Source of the DNA: Amphritea atlantica
Lineage (GTDB): Bacteria; Pseudomonadota; Gammaproteobacteria; Pseudomonadales; Balneatricaceae
Assembly (NCBI GenBank): GCA_024397875.1
Contig: CP073344.1
Coordinates: 2,409,001-2,473,000, forward strand
DNA length: 64,000 nt
Reading direction: 5' to 3'
Below are positions 17,144 through 25,062 of this stretch, piece by piece (positions within the stretch are counted from its first letter, which is position 1; each line of letters begins with the position of its first letter). A model generated the notes under the pieces. The model was given only the letters and a program-made list of their open reading frames with translations, made no database searches and was not told the origin of the DNA. The position numbers and the translations under genes are program-made.

Positions 17144-18526
17144 CTATAGCTTCGTCAGCAGGCCACTAAAGGTTTCCGGCATAGTGTCTGCCAGTCGACC
17201 GGAGGCCTGGGTAATACCGACCTGCTGCAACCACCGGTCAAACTCCGGTGCAGGACGCAGACCCAATACCTCACGAATATACAATGCATCATGAAAGGAT
17301 GTGGTCTGGTAGTTGAGCATAATGTCATCGCCTCCCGGAATCCCCATAATGAAGTTGATACCGGCCACCGCCATCTGGGTCAGCAGCATATCCATATCAT
17401 CCTGATCCGCCTCTGCATGATTGGTGTAACAGATATCGCAACCCATCGGCAGCCCCAGCAACTTGCCGCAAAAATGATCCTCCAGTCCCGCGCGGATAAT
17501 CTGCTTCCCATCGTAGAGATATTCAGGACCGATAAAGCCCACTACCGTATTCACCAGCAACGGATCAAAATGCCGGGCGACAGCGTAGGCGCGGACTTCA
17601 CAGGTCTGCTGATCGACACCGTGATGGGCATTGGCCGATAGTGCACTGCCCTGTCCGGTTTCAAAGTACATCACATTGTTGCCGACACTGCCGCGCTTCA
17701 GCTCACGTGCTGCCTGATTCGCTTCGGCCAGCATCGACAGATTAATACCAAAACTGTCGTTGGCCGCCTGAGTGCCGGCGATCGACTGGAATACCAGATC
17801 TATCGGCACACCCCGGTTAATCGCTTCGATCTGATTGGTCACATGGGTCAGCACGCAGGACTGCGTCGGAATGGCGTAATGTTCGATGATATCGTCGAGC
17901 ATTTTTAACAGTTCGGTCACCGCCGCATAGTTATCCGTGGCCGGATTGATGCCGATCACCGCATCGCCGCTACCATACATCAGGCCATCAAGAATACTGG
18001 CCGCCACACCTGCCGGATCATCCACCGGATGGTTCGGCTGTAGTCGGGTCGATAAAACCCCTTTACCCCCAAGAGAGTTACGAAAGGCGGTTTCGTTGCG
18101 ACACCTGGATGCCACCAGAATCAGATCCTGCACCCGCATCAGCTTGGATACCGCTGCCACCATTTCCGGTGTAAGCCCCATCGTCAGCCGCTTCAGCGTT
18201 ACGCTATCGGCCTGATCTGACAACAGCCAGTTTCTGAAATCACCGACAGTCAGATGAGAGACTGGCGCAAAGGCCAGCGGATCATGGCTGTCAATAATCA
18301 GTTGGCTGACTTCATCCGTTTCGGGAGAGATAACCTGTTCATTTAAAAAAGTCTTCAGTGGAAGGTCGGCCAGAGCCATCTGCGCAGCAACTCGCTGGCG
18401 TGAAGAGCCCGCAGCGAGTCCCGCCAGACAATCACCCGAACGCAGCGGCGTTGCTTTAGCCAGAAGATCTTTAAGATCAGTAAACTGCCAGCGCTGCTGA
18501 CCTGCGGTTGCTGAATAACCTGTCAT
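17144..18526 (-). CDS. eutB: Ethanolamine ammonia-lyase large subunit
   Basis: A 460-residue TIM-barrel subunit of B12-dependent ethanolamine ammonia-lyase. Family landmarks are AKATPLRSGDCLAGLAAGSS, GDAVIGINPATDNY, LYFETGQGSALSANA, NTVVGFIGPEYLYDGKQIIR and MGCDICYTNHAEADQ, matching E. coli EutB across its length. The ATG at 18526 (MTGYSATAG) is chosen because GGAG lies 10 nt upstream; the ATG at 18550 has none. The preceding amt2 unit ends in a terminator, so eutBC has its own promoter. Function here: nitrogen (and C2) release from ethanolamine. Confidence 0.95.
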   Translation of the reverse strand: MTGYSATAGQQRWQFTDLKDLLAKATPLRSGDCLAGLAAGSSRQRVAAQMALADLPLKTFLNEQVISPETDEVSQLIIDSHDPLAFAPVSHLTVGDFRNWLLSDQADSVTLKRLTMGLTPEMVAAVSKLMRVQDLILVASRCRNETAFRNSLGGKGVLSTRLQPNHPVDDPAGVAASILDGLMYGSGDAVIGINPATDNYAAVTELLKMLDDIIEHYAIPTQSCVLTHVTNQIEAINRGVPIDLVFQSIAGTQAANDSFGINLSMLAEANQAARELKRGSVGNNVMYFETGQGSALSANAHHGVDQQTCEVRAYAVARHFDPLLVNTVVGFIGPEYLYDGKQIIRAGLEDHFCGKLLGLPMGCDICYTNHAEADQDDMDMLLTQMAVAGINFIMGIPGGDDIMLNYQTTSFHDALYIREVLGLRPAPEFDRWLQQVGITQASGRLADTMPETFSGLLTKL

Positions 18527-18585
18527 GACAGATCGGTCTCCACAAAGCATTTTTCAGATAAACAGGAATTGAAATTGAATAACCG

Positions 18586-18620
18586 AAAAAAGTCCGGGGC
18601 CGCTTCAGGCGACCCCGGAC
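18586..18620 (-). terminator. Terminator of the amt2-small protein unit
   Basis: On the minus strand GTCCGGGG and CCCCGGAC form an 8-bp perfect stem, with an inner CGC/GCG pairing, followed by six T. It lies 10 nt after the small-protein stop and before eutB. Confidence 0.85.
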
Positions 18621-18629
18621 GGTATAACA

Positions 18630-18797
18630 CTACTTATAGTCGATATAAGTGTGATTTTCATGAAGAACACTGGCAACGATGGCACCGGCAGTGACCAGCA
18701 CCGCCAGCCCCAGAATAACCACCATCGCGGTTGGACTGTCAGCAAAGGTAAAATATGCTTCAGCACCTTCCCAGGTCGTAATCGGACTTGTATTCAT
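18630..18797 (-). CDS. Small membrane protein co-transcribed with amt2
   Basis: A 55-residue ORF read directly from the sequence: it starts MNTSPITTWEGAEAYFTFAD, crosses the membrane once (about residues 25-44, TAMVVILGLAVLVTAGAIVA) and ends HENHTYIDYK. GGAGAAAG lies a few nt before the ATG. It begins 11 bp after the amt2 stop, and a terminator directly follows, so the pair is one transcript. I do not recognise a family. A role as an accessory or regulatory subunit of the Amt channel is inferred from linkage only. Confidence 0.75.
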   Translation of the reverse strand: MNTSPITTWEGAEAYFTFADSPTAMVVILGLAVLVTAGAIVASVLHENHTYIDYK

Positions 18798-18808
18798 ACT
18801 CTTTCTCC

Positions 18809-20161
18809 TTAAGCGCTTGCAGTTACTGTCACTTTAGTTGCCGGAATCTCTGAAGAATATGCAGGTACCGATTCCGGATACGCTTCCAGAGGCACCTCAA
18901 CAATATCCAGTCCCATCTCTTCAGCTTTAGGCGGAACTCGCAGGAAGTTCATCTTCGCCATCACGTAGGACAGTCCGAAGCCTGGTACAAAGCCCAGCAG
19001 CGCCATAACCCCGGCACTCATCAGCTGACCGGTGAAGGAAACATCAGGCGCACCATCGATTACATTCGGGAAACCACTGGCAAAGATACCCAGGCCGACA
19101 ATACCGATCAGACCACCAACACCGTGAACCGCGAAAGCACCGACCGCATCATCCACTTTGAACGTCTTAGTGATGAACTTATCCGCCAGAGGTGCAACAA
19201 CACCGCCGGTAATACCCAGCAGGAATGCCAGAGGTGGGTAGTAAAGATCCAGACCCGGGGCCGCAGAGAAAATACCGGCCAGTGCCCCGGACATCATCCA
19301 GAATGGCTGACGGGTCACAAAATAAGCACCGATAATACCGCCGGAGAATGCCATCAGAGTATTGAAGCTAACCGCCGACAGCGTCACCGGGGTACCGAAA
19401 ATAGTGGTCCACTGAGCGCTGCCTGCATAGATGATACAACCACCGAGGAAACCGAAGAAACCCACGATAATCAGCATCAGACCGATAATAGTCATCGGCA
19501 TGCTGTGACCTTTAATATCGACCACAGTGCCATCTGCCAGGAAACGACCAATACGTGGCCCCAGATTGATGGTGACACCCAACGCAAAGAAACCAGCAAC
19601 CATGTGTACGCAACCTGCCGCACCAAAGTCATGGAAGCCCCACTCAACGGTCAGCCAGCCGGTTGGGTGCCAGCCCCAGGAAGCCCCCAGAATCCAGACA
19701 ACAGACCCCAGAATAATCGCCAGAATCAGGAAGGAACTCATGCGGATACGCTCGATCACCGCACCCGAAAAAATCGATGCCGTCGTTGCAGCGAACAGTA
19801 CGAATGCTCCCCAGAAGATACCGCTGGCATTATCGGCCAGGTTAGGCCCCATATTAGTGGACCAGGGCAGACCGGCTGCGGCCGCTTCATAATCCGGGGT
19901 AAAACCGTTATACATTGCCAGATAGATCCACCAGCCAAAGAAAAAGAAGGTGGGGATAATAAAGGCGAATGCCAGAATATTTTTCACACCGGAAGCCAGT
20001 GCGTTCTTCAGGCGGGATGCACCCATCTCATACGCCAGAAAACCTGCATGGATAATTACCATCAGGCCGGTACACCACCAATAGAAAACTTCCATATTGA
20101 TGGTGCCCGTCATCTCAATCAGAGTTTGTAACTCTGCAAGTGTTGGGGCTGTCTGCTCCAT
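18809..20161 (-). CDS. amt: Second ammonium/methylammonium transporter, divergent Amt
   Basis: A 450-residue Amt-family channel with about 11 helices. Pore histidines lie in GCVHMVAGFFAL and AFAVHGVGGLIG. It differs strongly from the glnK-linked Amt: it has a longer N-terminus without signal peptide, an extra loop NGFTPDYEAAAAGLPWS and a C-terminal tail. GAGAGG is 8 nt upstream of the ATG. It is not linked to a PII gene but to a small membrane protein. A good sigma-54-like promoter lies about 110 bp upstream. Its position next to tdm/tmm suggests recapture of ammonium or uptake of methylated amines, which is inference. Confidence 0.9.
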   Translation of the reverse strand: MEQTAPTLAELQTLIEMTGTINMEVFYWWCTGLMVIIHAGFLAYEMGASRLKNALASGVKNILAFAFIIPTFFFFGWWIYLAMYNGFTPDYEAAAAGLPWSTNMGPNLADNASGIFWGAFVLFAATTASIFSGAVIERIRMSSFLILAIILGSVVWILGASWGWHPTGWLTVEWGFHDFGAAGCVHMVAGFFALGVTINLGPRIGRFLADGTVVDIKGHSMPMTIIGLMLIIVGFFGFLGGCIIYAGSAQWTTIFGTPVTLSAVSFNTLMAFSGGIIGAYFVTRQPFWMMSGALAGIFSAAPGLDLYYPPLAFLLGITGGVVAPLADKFITKTFKVDDAVGAFAVHGVGGLIGIVGLGIFASGFPNVIDGAPDVSFTGQLMSAGVMALLGFVPGFGLSYVMAKMNFLRVPPKAEEMGLDIVEVPLEAYPESVPAYSSEIPATKVTVTASA

Positions 20162-20268
20162 TGCTGAAACCTCTCATCTGTTAAATTTTCTTCGTGTTTA
20201 GTTAGAACTGTAGCTTTTGTAGCTGTAAAGCCATTTATTACCAGTAAACTTTATTTCCCTTAAAGAAA

Positions 20269-20284
20269 AGCATTTTTCATACCA
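20269..20284 (-). promoter_or_regulatory. Sigma-54-like promoter of amt2
   Basis: The minus strand reads TGGTATGAAAAATGCT: invariant GG and GC are exactly 10 nt apart, and TGGYAYG and TGCW match the consensus. The predicted start near 20258 gives a 97-nt leader. Confidence 0.6.
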
Positions 20285-20372
20285 AACGAAGACTTTTATC
20301 TTTAAAATCAATTAATTAAAATTTATCAGGCATTTTATTGGTTTTAAATAATTGCTTTAAATCGCTCTCGTT

Positions 20373-20387
20373 TGGTGCAGTGCATCA
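20373..20387. promoter_or_regulatory. Possible NtrC-type enhancer site
   Basis: TGGTGCA-G-TGCATCA is a near-perfect inverted repeat about 90-115 bp upstream of the amt2 sigma-54 element, a usual enhancer distance. The half-site order is unlike the canonical NtrC site, so the factor is uncertain. Confidence 0.35.
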
Positions 20388-20461
20388 TTCAGGGTCAGGC
20401 AAAACCTCCTTCGGCTATTTGTGATTCAGAACTTACTCCTCTGGTTAGTGAACGTGGTGTA

Positions 20462-22780
20462 TTAACTTCTGACCCGGGTTCGCTCCGGATCATAGAAAGG
20501 TAATGAGGTGACGCTGACCGGTATCCGCTTACGCTGGCCATCCAGCTGACCGACTTCCAACGCCGTACCGGACTCAGAAAACTGTGGCTCAATCCGACAC
20601 AGAGCGATCTGATTTTTAGTCGCTGGCGAATAGGTTGAACTGGTGATAACACCGACGGGAAAGCGACCATTAAAGACAGCATCACCGTGACTGACAGGTT
20701 CCTGACTATTGATAATTAAGCCCACCAGCTTTTTACGACTGGCAGGGTTCTGAGCGGCTATCGCTTCACGCCCGACAAAATCATCGGTCTTCGTTTTCAG
20801 GGGAACCGTAAAGCCGATACCCGCCTCATAAGGGTTGGTTTCTGTACAAAACTCATGCTCGGCAAAGATCAGACCCGCTTCGATGCGCAGCATATCCAGT
20901 GCATCAAATCCCAGCGGAGCGATGCCATACGGCTCACCGGTTTCCCAGATACGATCCCACACCTGTTCGGCCTTCGCGGGATGACACCAGACTTCAAAGC
21001 CCAGCTCCCCGGTATAGCCGGTACGGGATATCATCACCGGAATACCATCCGGACCATCCAGCCGACCGGTCATAAAGCGGAACCACCCCAACTCAGACAC
21101 GGGCGTGCAGGCTTCTCCGTTCCAGATAATTTGCTGTAACAGGTTACGGCTTTGTGGTCCCTGCACTGCAACGTTATGTATCTGATCCGTTGATTCCCTC
21201 ACCTGCACCTGCAATCCCTTTTCCTTTGCTAACTGGCGTAACCAGATACCGCAATAGGAATCACCACAGATCCAGCGAAACGCGTGCTGCCCCAGCCGGA
21301 ACAGGGTACCGTCATCGATCATGCCGCCGGTGCTGTGACACACGGCTGAGTACACCACCTCACCAATCGCCATTCGACAAACATTACGCGTCAGGGCATA
21401 CTGCAGCAGCGTTTCTGCATCAGGTCCCAACACTTCAAACTTTCGCAGCGGCGTCAGGTCAATGACGGCAACCCGCTCCCGACAGGCCAGGTATTCAGCT
21501 CTGGCACCATAGTTCTGATATTCTGCAGCCACCCAGTAGCCCCGGTACTCAGTAAAGTGCTTGGTCAGGGCGGAGGTTCGGCCATGGAAACCGGTCGGCT
21601 TAGTCATACGGGATTGTTCCTCTGGTGTTATCCGGTATCCCACTGAACGGGGAAACTCACAGGTTGCGGGATAGATGCGAATATGAATATCGGTCGGATT
21701 CCAGCCATTGGCCGGATCGATATCATCGGGACAGGCGGATGAAGCACAGATCAGATCGCGGCTAGCCCTTAACAGTACGTAGTCACCGGCTCGCGACCAG
21801 GGCTCCTGAAAGCCAATGGTGCCGCAATCTCCGGCACTCGTGTTAAAAAAGAAGTTGATTGCAGGCCAGCCTGCACGGGGAGCGATATCGTAACGGCTCA
21901 GACTGCGGTTAAAGTTTTCAGTACAGTTGATATGACCGAAATAACCGCTGTCTTCATAATATTTGCTGTTACAGGCAAACAGAAAGCTGTCGTGACGGCC
22001 AACTGTGTCCTGCACCACCTCAAGCATGGTTTGCTGCCGGGCATCGGTAAATTTTGAGTGCAACCCCGGTTGCGGCAGCGTCAGACCGTTCAGAGTGCGG
22101 GTCGCTACCCCATCCAGAGGTTCCTCTCTCCCCTCCTTCAGCGCTACGGCATCGAAAGCAATAAAGTCACTGCACTGCTTGCCCTCAACATCAATAATCT
22201 GAATCCACTCGCCGGCTTTTACTTCATAGCTCGTCGCACTGCAGCGAGGCACACGAAACTCACTACGGGGGCTCGCCAGTGGCTGTGGCAGGCTGCTTTC
22301 GGCCACCGTATAGTGTGCGACCTGCAGTTCAGTCACCGGAGACTGATCAGCTACCTGCATATCCCTGCCACAACAGAGAACAATCAGAGTGGCCTCCTGC
22401 GTTACTTCAAAGTCAGGCAGTGCCTGCGCCTCAAAGCGGAATGCCTGCTGTAAAGCCTGCTCGCCGATGCCCCATGCCAGTAACAGCTCATTTAAGCGTA
22501 ACGCCGAATCACTCTGCTGATCTAACTGAGCCAGAGCCCCCTCTGCTTTATCGGCACATACTTTGACAAGATCATTTTGCGCCAGATATGAGTCCAGAGG
22601 CTGGCCCTGGGCATCAATAAACAGCAGTTCACATCCCTGATTGCTGTCCGCCGAGGTGATACAAACGCTGTCTCCAACATGCAGATCAAGACGCAGAGCC
22701 CCCTGTCCCTCAACCCGATACCACCGGGGGGAGCTACTTTTGTTTAATGCATCCTGAGCACATTGTTGCTGAATCGTCAT
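20462..22780 (-). CDS. tdm: Trimethylamine N-oxide demethylase (aldolase)
   Basis: A 772-residue enzyme that splits TMAO to dimethylamine and formaldehyde. The N-terminal half is a DUF1989-type metal-binding domain. Cys270 (FACNSK), Cys286 (HINCTEN) and Cys350 (CASSACPDD) keep the 16- and 64-residue spacing that I recall for the zinc cysteines of the Methylocella enzyme. From about residue 390 a GcvT/aminomethyltransferase domain binds tetrahydrofolate (YALTRNVCRM, SRTGYTGELGFEVW), so the formaldehyde can be captured as methylene-THF. The start at 22780 has GGGGA 6 nt upstream, whereas the ATG at 22807 lacks one. It is divergent from a two-component system and 2.5-3 kb from tmm. Confidence 0.92.
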   Translation of the reverse strand: MTIQQQCAQDALNKSSSPRWYRVEGQGALRLDLHVGDSVCITSADSNQGCELLFIDAQGQPLDSYLAQNDLVKVCADKAEGALAQLDQQSDSALRLNELLLAWGIGEQALQQAFRFEAQALPDFEVTQEATLIVLCCGRDMQVADQSPVTELQVAHYTVAESSLPQPLASPRSEFRVPRCSATSYEVKAGEWIQIIDVEGKQCSDFIAFDAVALKEGREEPLDGVATRTLNGLTLPQPGLHSKFTDARQQTMLEVVQDTVGRHDSFLFACNSKYYEDSGYFGHINCTENFNRSLSRYDIAPRAGWPAINFFFNTSAGDCGTIGFQEPWSRAGDYVLLRASRDLICASSACPDDIDPANGWNPTDIHIRIYPATCEFPRSVGYRITPEEQSRMTKPTGFHGRTSALTKHFTEYRGYWVAAEYQNYGARAEYLACRERVAVIDLTPLRKFEVLGPDAETLLQYALTRNVCRMAIGEVVYSAVCHSTGGMIDDGTLFRLGQHAFRWICGDSYCGIWLRQLAKEKGLQVQVRESTDQIHNVAVQGPQSRNLLQQIIWNGEACTPVSELGWFRFMTGRLDGPDGIPVMISRTGYTGELGFEVWCHPAKAEQVWDRIWETGEPYGIAPLGFDALDMLRIEAGLIFAEHEFCTETNPYEAGIGFTVPLKTKTDDFVGREAIAAQNPASRKKLVGLIINSQEPVSHGDAVFNGRFPVGVITSSTYSPATKNQIALCRIEPQFSESGTALEVGQLDGQRKRIPVSVTSLPFYDPERTRVRS

Positions 22781-22860
22781 ACAGATTCCCCATTCACTAT
22801 TTAGCAAGGCATTTACACCCTCTGTTCAGCGTCATCAGAGTGCAGCAGCAGTTGACCGGA

Positions 22861-22871
22861 ACCATTCTGGT
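22861..22871. promoter_or_regulatory. Possible operator between tdm and the two-component system
   Basis: ACCA-TTC-TGGT is a short perfect inverted repeat in the divergent spacer, 80 bp upstream of tdm. Short dyads suit NarL-type regulators, but the assignment is weak. Confidence 0.25.
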
Positions 22872-23031
22872 GCACTCAACAAACCGATGAAGCGGCAGAC
22901 CAGATGCCAAAACATTGTTTCTTGATGGTTAAAAATATTTACTCATAGTGATTTCAGGCGCAATCATCAGGAAGGAGTAATCCATTGTGAGTACCCGGCC
23001 ATCTGTGGCACAGATGCTGCTTACTAATTAC

Positions 23032-23091
23032 CTAATAACAGAGCACGTGATAACAGAGCACTTCATAACTGCGCATTGCGTAACTGAACGC
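23032..23091 (+). repeat. Four degenerate 15-bp repeats before the histidine kinase
   Basis: CTAATAACAGAGCAC, GTGATAACAGAGCAC, TTCATAACTGCGCAT and TGCGTAACTGAACGC follow each other without gaps. Read in frame with the kinase they encode repeated ITEH-like pentapeptides. They lie between the two possible kinase start codons. Confidence 0.8.
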
Positions 23092-23127
23092 TTCCCTCAC
23101 AGGAAGACGAGCTGTAAGGAGGTTAGA

Positions 23128-24282
23128 ATGGCGGTATCGATTCCACTGTGGATGCACAATTTCCCATGGTTATTGCGCGAGCAACCGGCGAAACAAAAAG
23201 AGACTGTCTGCGCGCCAGCCCTGACTCAACTGGTGGTTGATCTGGCCTGTAGTGATGATATCCGGCAAAGCCTGGAACAGACTCTCAACCGACTACAAAG
23301 TTATGTCAGCTTCCATCTTGACGCTGACATCTTTCTTATCGGAGTGCCATCACCCCACAGGGATCAGCTGTTGCACGCATCGACAATAACCCCTCCGATA
23401 GGGCTTGCGGGACAACTCCGCTATCAGCTCACCGAACACAGCGTGCACGATGCCAATGAACTGCGTTATAAACTACCCGGCAGTTCATTATCGGTTCACG
23501 CTTTGCAGCTACCCTTTGATATCAACCATCCGGCCTGCTGGATGGTGCTGTGTTTCAAAGAGAGACTTCCGGAAAGTGAGCAGATTAACCGGATATCGGG
23601 TCCGGTTGCTGAAGCGCTGAACGCAGGCCTGGGAGGCTGGTACCGTCAGCAATCCCGGATAAGTGCCGCCATTTCGTCAGAAAAAGCAGCCCATGCTGCC
23701 GAGCTGCACGACTCAATGGCCCAGATTCTCGGCTATATGCGAATTAAAGCCTCCCGGCTTGCCGACCAGTGCAAGCGCAAAGCAGAACCTGAACTGGCAG
23801 AAATAAGTGAAGACCTGTGCCACCAGGCCCAGTGTGCCTATCGACAGACCCGGGAACTGATCGCCTGCTCACGACTGTCCATCGAACAGGGACAATTGAT
23901 CGATGCCATCAGTCAGGCGATCGGTGAATTTGAACAGCGCAGCGCTGTAGTCTTTGAACTGGACAACCGGGTGGGATCGCAGCTGATCACTAAAGATGAT
24001 TCCCAGACAATTTTTATCATTCGCGAAGCACTCAACAATATCGTGCGCCACTCTCATGCAAGTCATGCACGGGTGCAGCTACTGCGTCAGAATGATTCGT
24101 CTATCCGTATCCGGGTTGAAGATAACGGTAAAGGGATCTGTGCTGATCAGACCCGACAGGATAGTTTTGGTATGAAGATCATGCAGGAACGGGCGGAAAA
24201 GATTCAGGCAAACCTGTTTATCCTGTCCCCTAGGCAAGGCGGTACCCGTATAGAGCTGATTATCCCTGATCTTAGCGTATGA
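23128..24282 (+). CDS. Soluble NarX/NreB-type histidine kinase
   Basis: A 384-residue kinase with no membrane helix. Residues 1-185 are a GAF-like sensory region without a clear signature. The HisKA_3 dimerisation box is AAELHDSMAQILGYM (His194), and the HATPase has REALNNIVRHSHASHARVQL near residue 299 and VEDNGKGI. The ATG at 23128 has a perfect TAAGGAGG 5 nt upstream. An in-frame GTG at 22987 also has AAGGAG (9 nt) and would add 47 residues with pentapeptide repeats; both starts may be used. The response regulator gene follows 12 bp downstream. Placed between tdm and tmm, it probably senses a methylated amine or related signal (inference). Confidence 0.85.
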   Translation: MAVSIPLWMHNFPWLLREQPAKQKETVCAPALTQLVVDLACSDDIRQSLEQTLNRLQSYVSFHLDADIFLIGVPSPHRDQLLHASTITPPIGLAGQLRYQLTEHSVHDANELRYKLPGSSLSVHALQLPFDINHPACWMVLCFKERLPESEQINRISGPVAEALNAGLGGWYRQQSRISAAISSEKAAHAAELHDSMAQILGYMRIKASRLADQCKRKAEPELAEISEDLCHQAQCAYRQTRELIACSRLSIEQGQLIDAISQAIGEFEQRSAVVFELDNRVGSQLITKDDSQTIFIIREALNNIVRHSHASHARVQLLRQNDSSIRIRVEDNGKGICADQTRQDSFGMKIMQERAEKIQANLFILSPRQGGTRIELIIPDLSV

Positions 24283-24294
24283 GCGGCACTCACT

Positions 24295-25062
24295 ATGAAT
24301 AAAGATCCGATAAGCGAGCCCCTTATGAATGAAACTCTGATCACAAACATCATTATTGTTGACGACCACCCACTGTTTCGGCGCGGTGTCGTTGAGCTGC
24401 TGAATGACAGTGGTGAGTTCAGGGTCCTGGCGGACTTTGAGAGCGGACAGCAACTACTCGATGCACTCCCTGAACTCCAGGCAGACCTGCTGTTGCTGGA
24501 TATGCATATGCCTGCGTTGTCGGGACTGGAGCTGTTACAGCAGCTTAAACAACAGGGCGCTGAGCAGAAGGTGGTCTTTCTCACCGCTTCAGATGACAGC
24601 TCGGAGCTGTTTCAGGCGATCTCCTCTGGCGCCAACGGTTATCTGCTGAAAGACGCCGCACCTGAAGAGATTATCAGCGGTCTTAAAGCGGTAATGCTCG
24701 GTAATATCGCCATGGATAATACCGGCGTGACGATGCTGGCACACCACCTGAGTAAAGGCGATATTCAGGCAAAGGAAACACCCGCCGCCAATAACTTCGA
24801 TCTGACCGAGCGGGAACAACAGACTCTGGAGCTGATCACCCGCGGAATGAGCAACAAGCTGATCGCCCGGGAGCTGGGAATCAGTGATGGCACAGTTAAA
24901 GTCTATGTTAAAAACCTGTTACGCAAACTGAACGTGAACACGCGCCTGGAACTGGCCGCATGGGTTCACGCCAATATGTCTCAGGCCAATATGTCTCAGG
25001 AAGGTATGTTTCATACAAGTCTGCCTGACACCCACTATTCCGATTCGGAGGATGGCCTGTGA
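24295..25062 (+). CDS. NarL/FixJ-family response regulator
   Basis: A 255-residue regulator. The receiver domain carries the acidic pair in IIVDDHPLFRRGVVELL, the phospho-Asp of LLLLDMHMPALSG (Asp69) and the Lys of GYLLKDA. The LuxR-type HTH is LTEREQQTLELITRGMSNKL, then LGISDGTVKVYVKNLLRKLN. The start could be 24295 or 24325; neither has a convincing Shine-Dalgarno. The C-terminal tail contains a perfect 15-bp tandem duplication (ANMSQ twice). It is the cognate partner of the kinase and probably controls tdm and/or tmm. Confidence 0.88.
   Translation: MNKDPISEPLMNETLITNIIIVDDHPLFRRGVVELLNDSGEFRVLADFESGQQLLDALPELQADLLLLDMHMPALSGLELLQQLKQQGAEQKVVFLTASDDSSELFQAISSGANGYLLKDAAPEEIISGLKAVMLGNIAMDNTGVTMLAHHLSKGDIQAKETPAANNFDLTEREQQTLELITRGMSNKLIARELGISDGTVKVYVKNLLRKLNVNTRLELAAWVHANMSQANMSQEGMFHTSLPDTHYSDSEDGL
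24970..24999 (+). repeat. Perfect 15-bp tandem duplication at the 3' end of the regulator gene
   Basis: GCCAATATGTCTCAG occurs twice in tandem, followed by a decayed third copy (25000-25014). It encodes ANMSQ-ANMSQ in the tail after the HTH, where length changes are tolerable. Confidence 0.9.

Larger units (their letters stand above)
20162..20461. other. 300-bp regulatory spacer upstream of amt2
   Basis: AT-rich and without an ORF of coding character. It contains the sigma-54-like element and a TGGTGCA/TGCATCA site upstream of it (separate entries). Confidence 0.6.

Noticed and set aside
19124..20131. Long plus-strand ORF of 335 codons
   Set aside because: Antisense shadow of amt2; the composition is rich in His/Gln/Asn and the opposite strand has clear Amt motifs.
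22987..23127. 47-residue N-terminal extension as certain part of the kinase
   Set aside because: It cannot be decided; the internal ATG has the better Shine-Dalgarno, so the extension is reported as an alternative only.
24204..24584. Minus-strand ORF overlapping the kinase and regulator genes
   Set aside because: Serine-rich shadow of the response regulator; no motif or Shine-Dalgarno.
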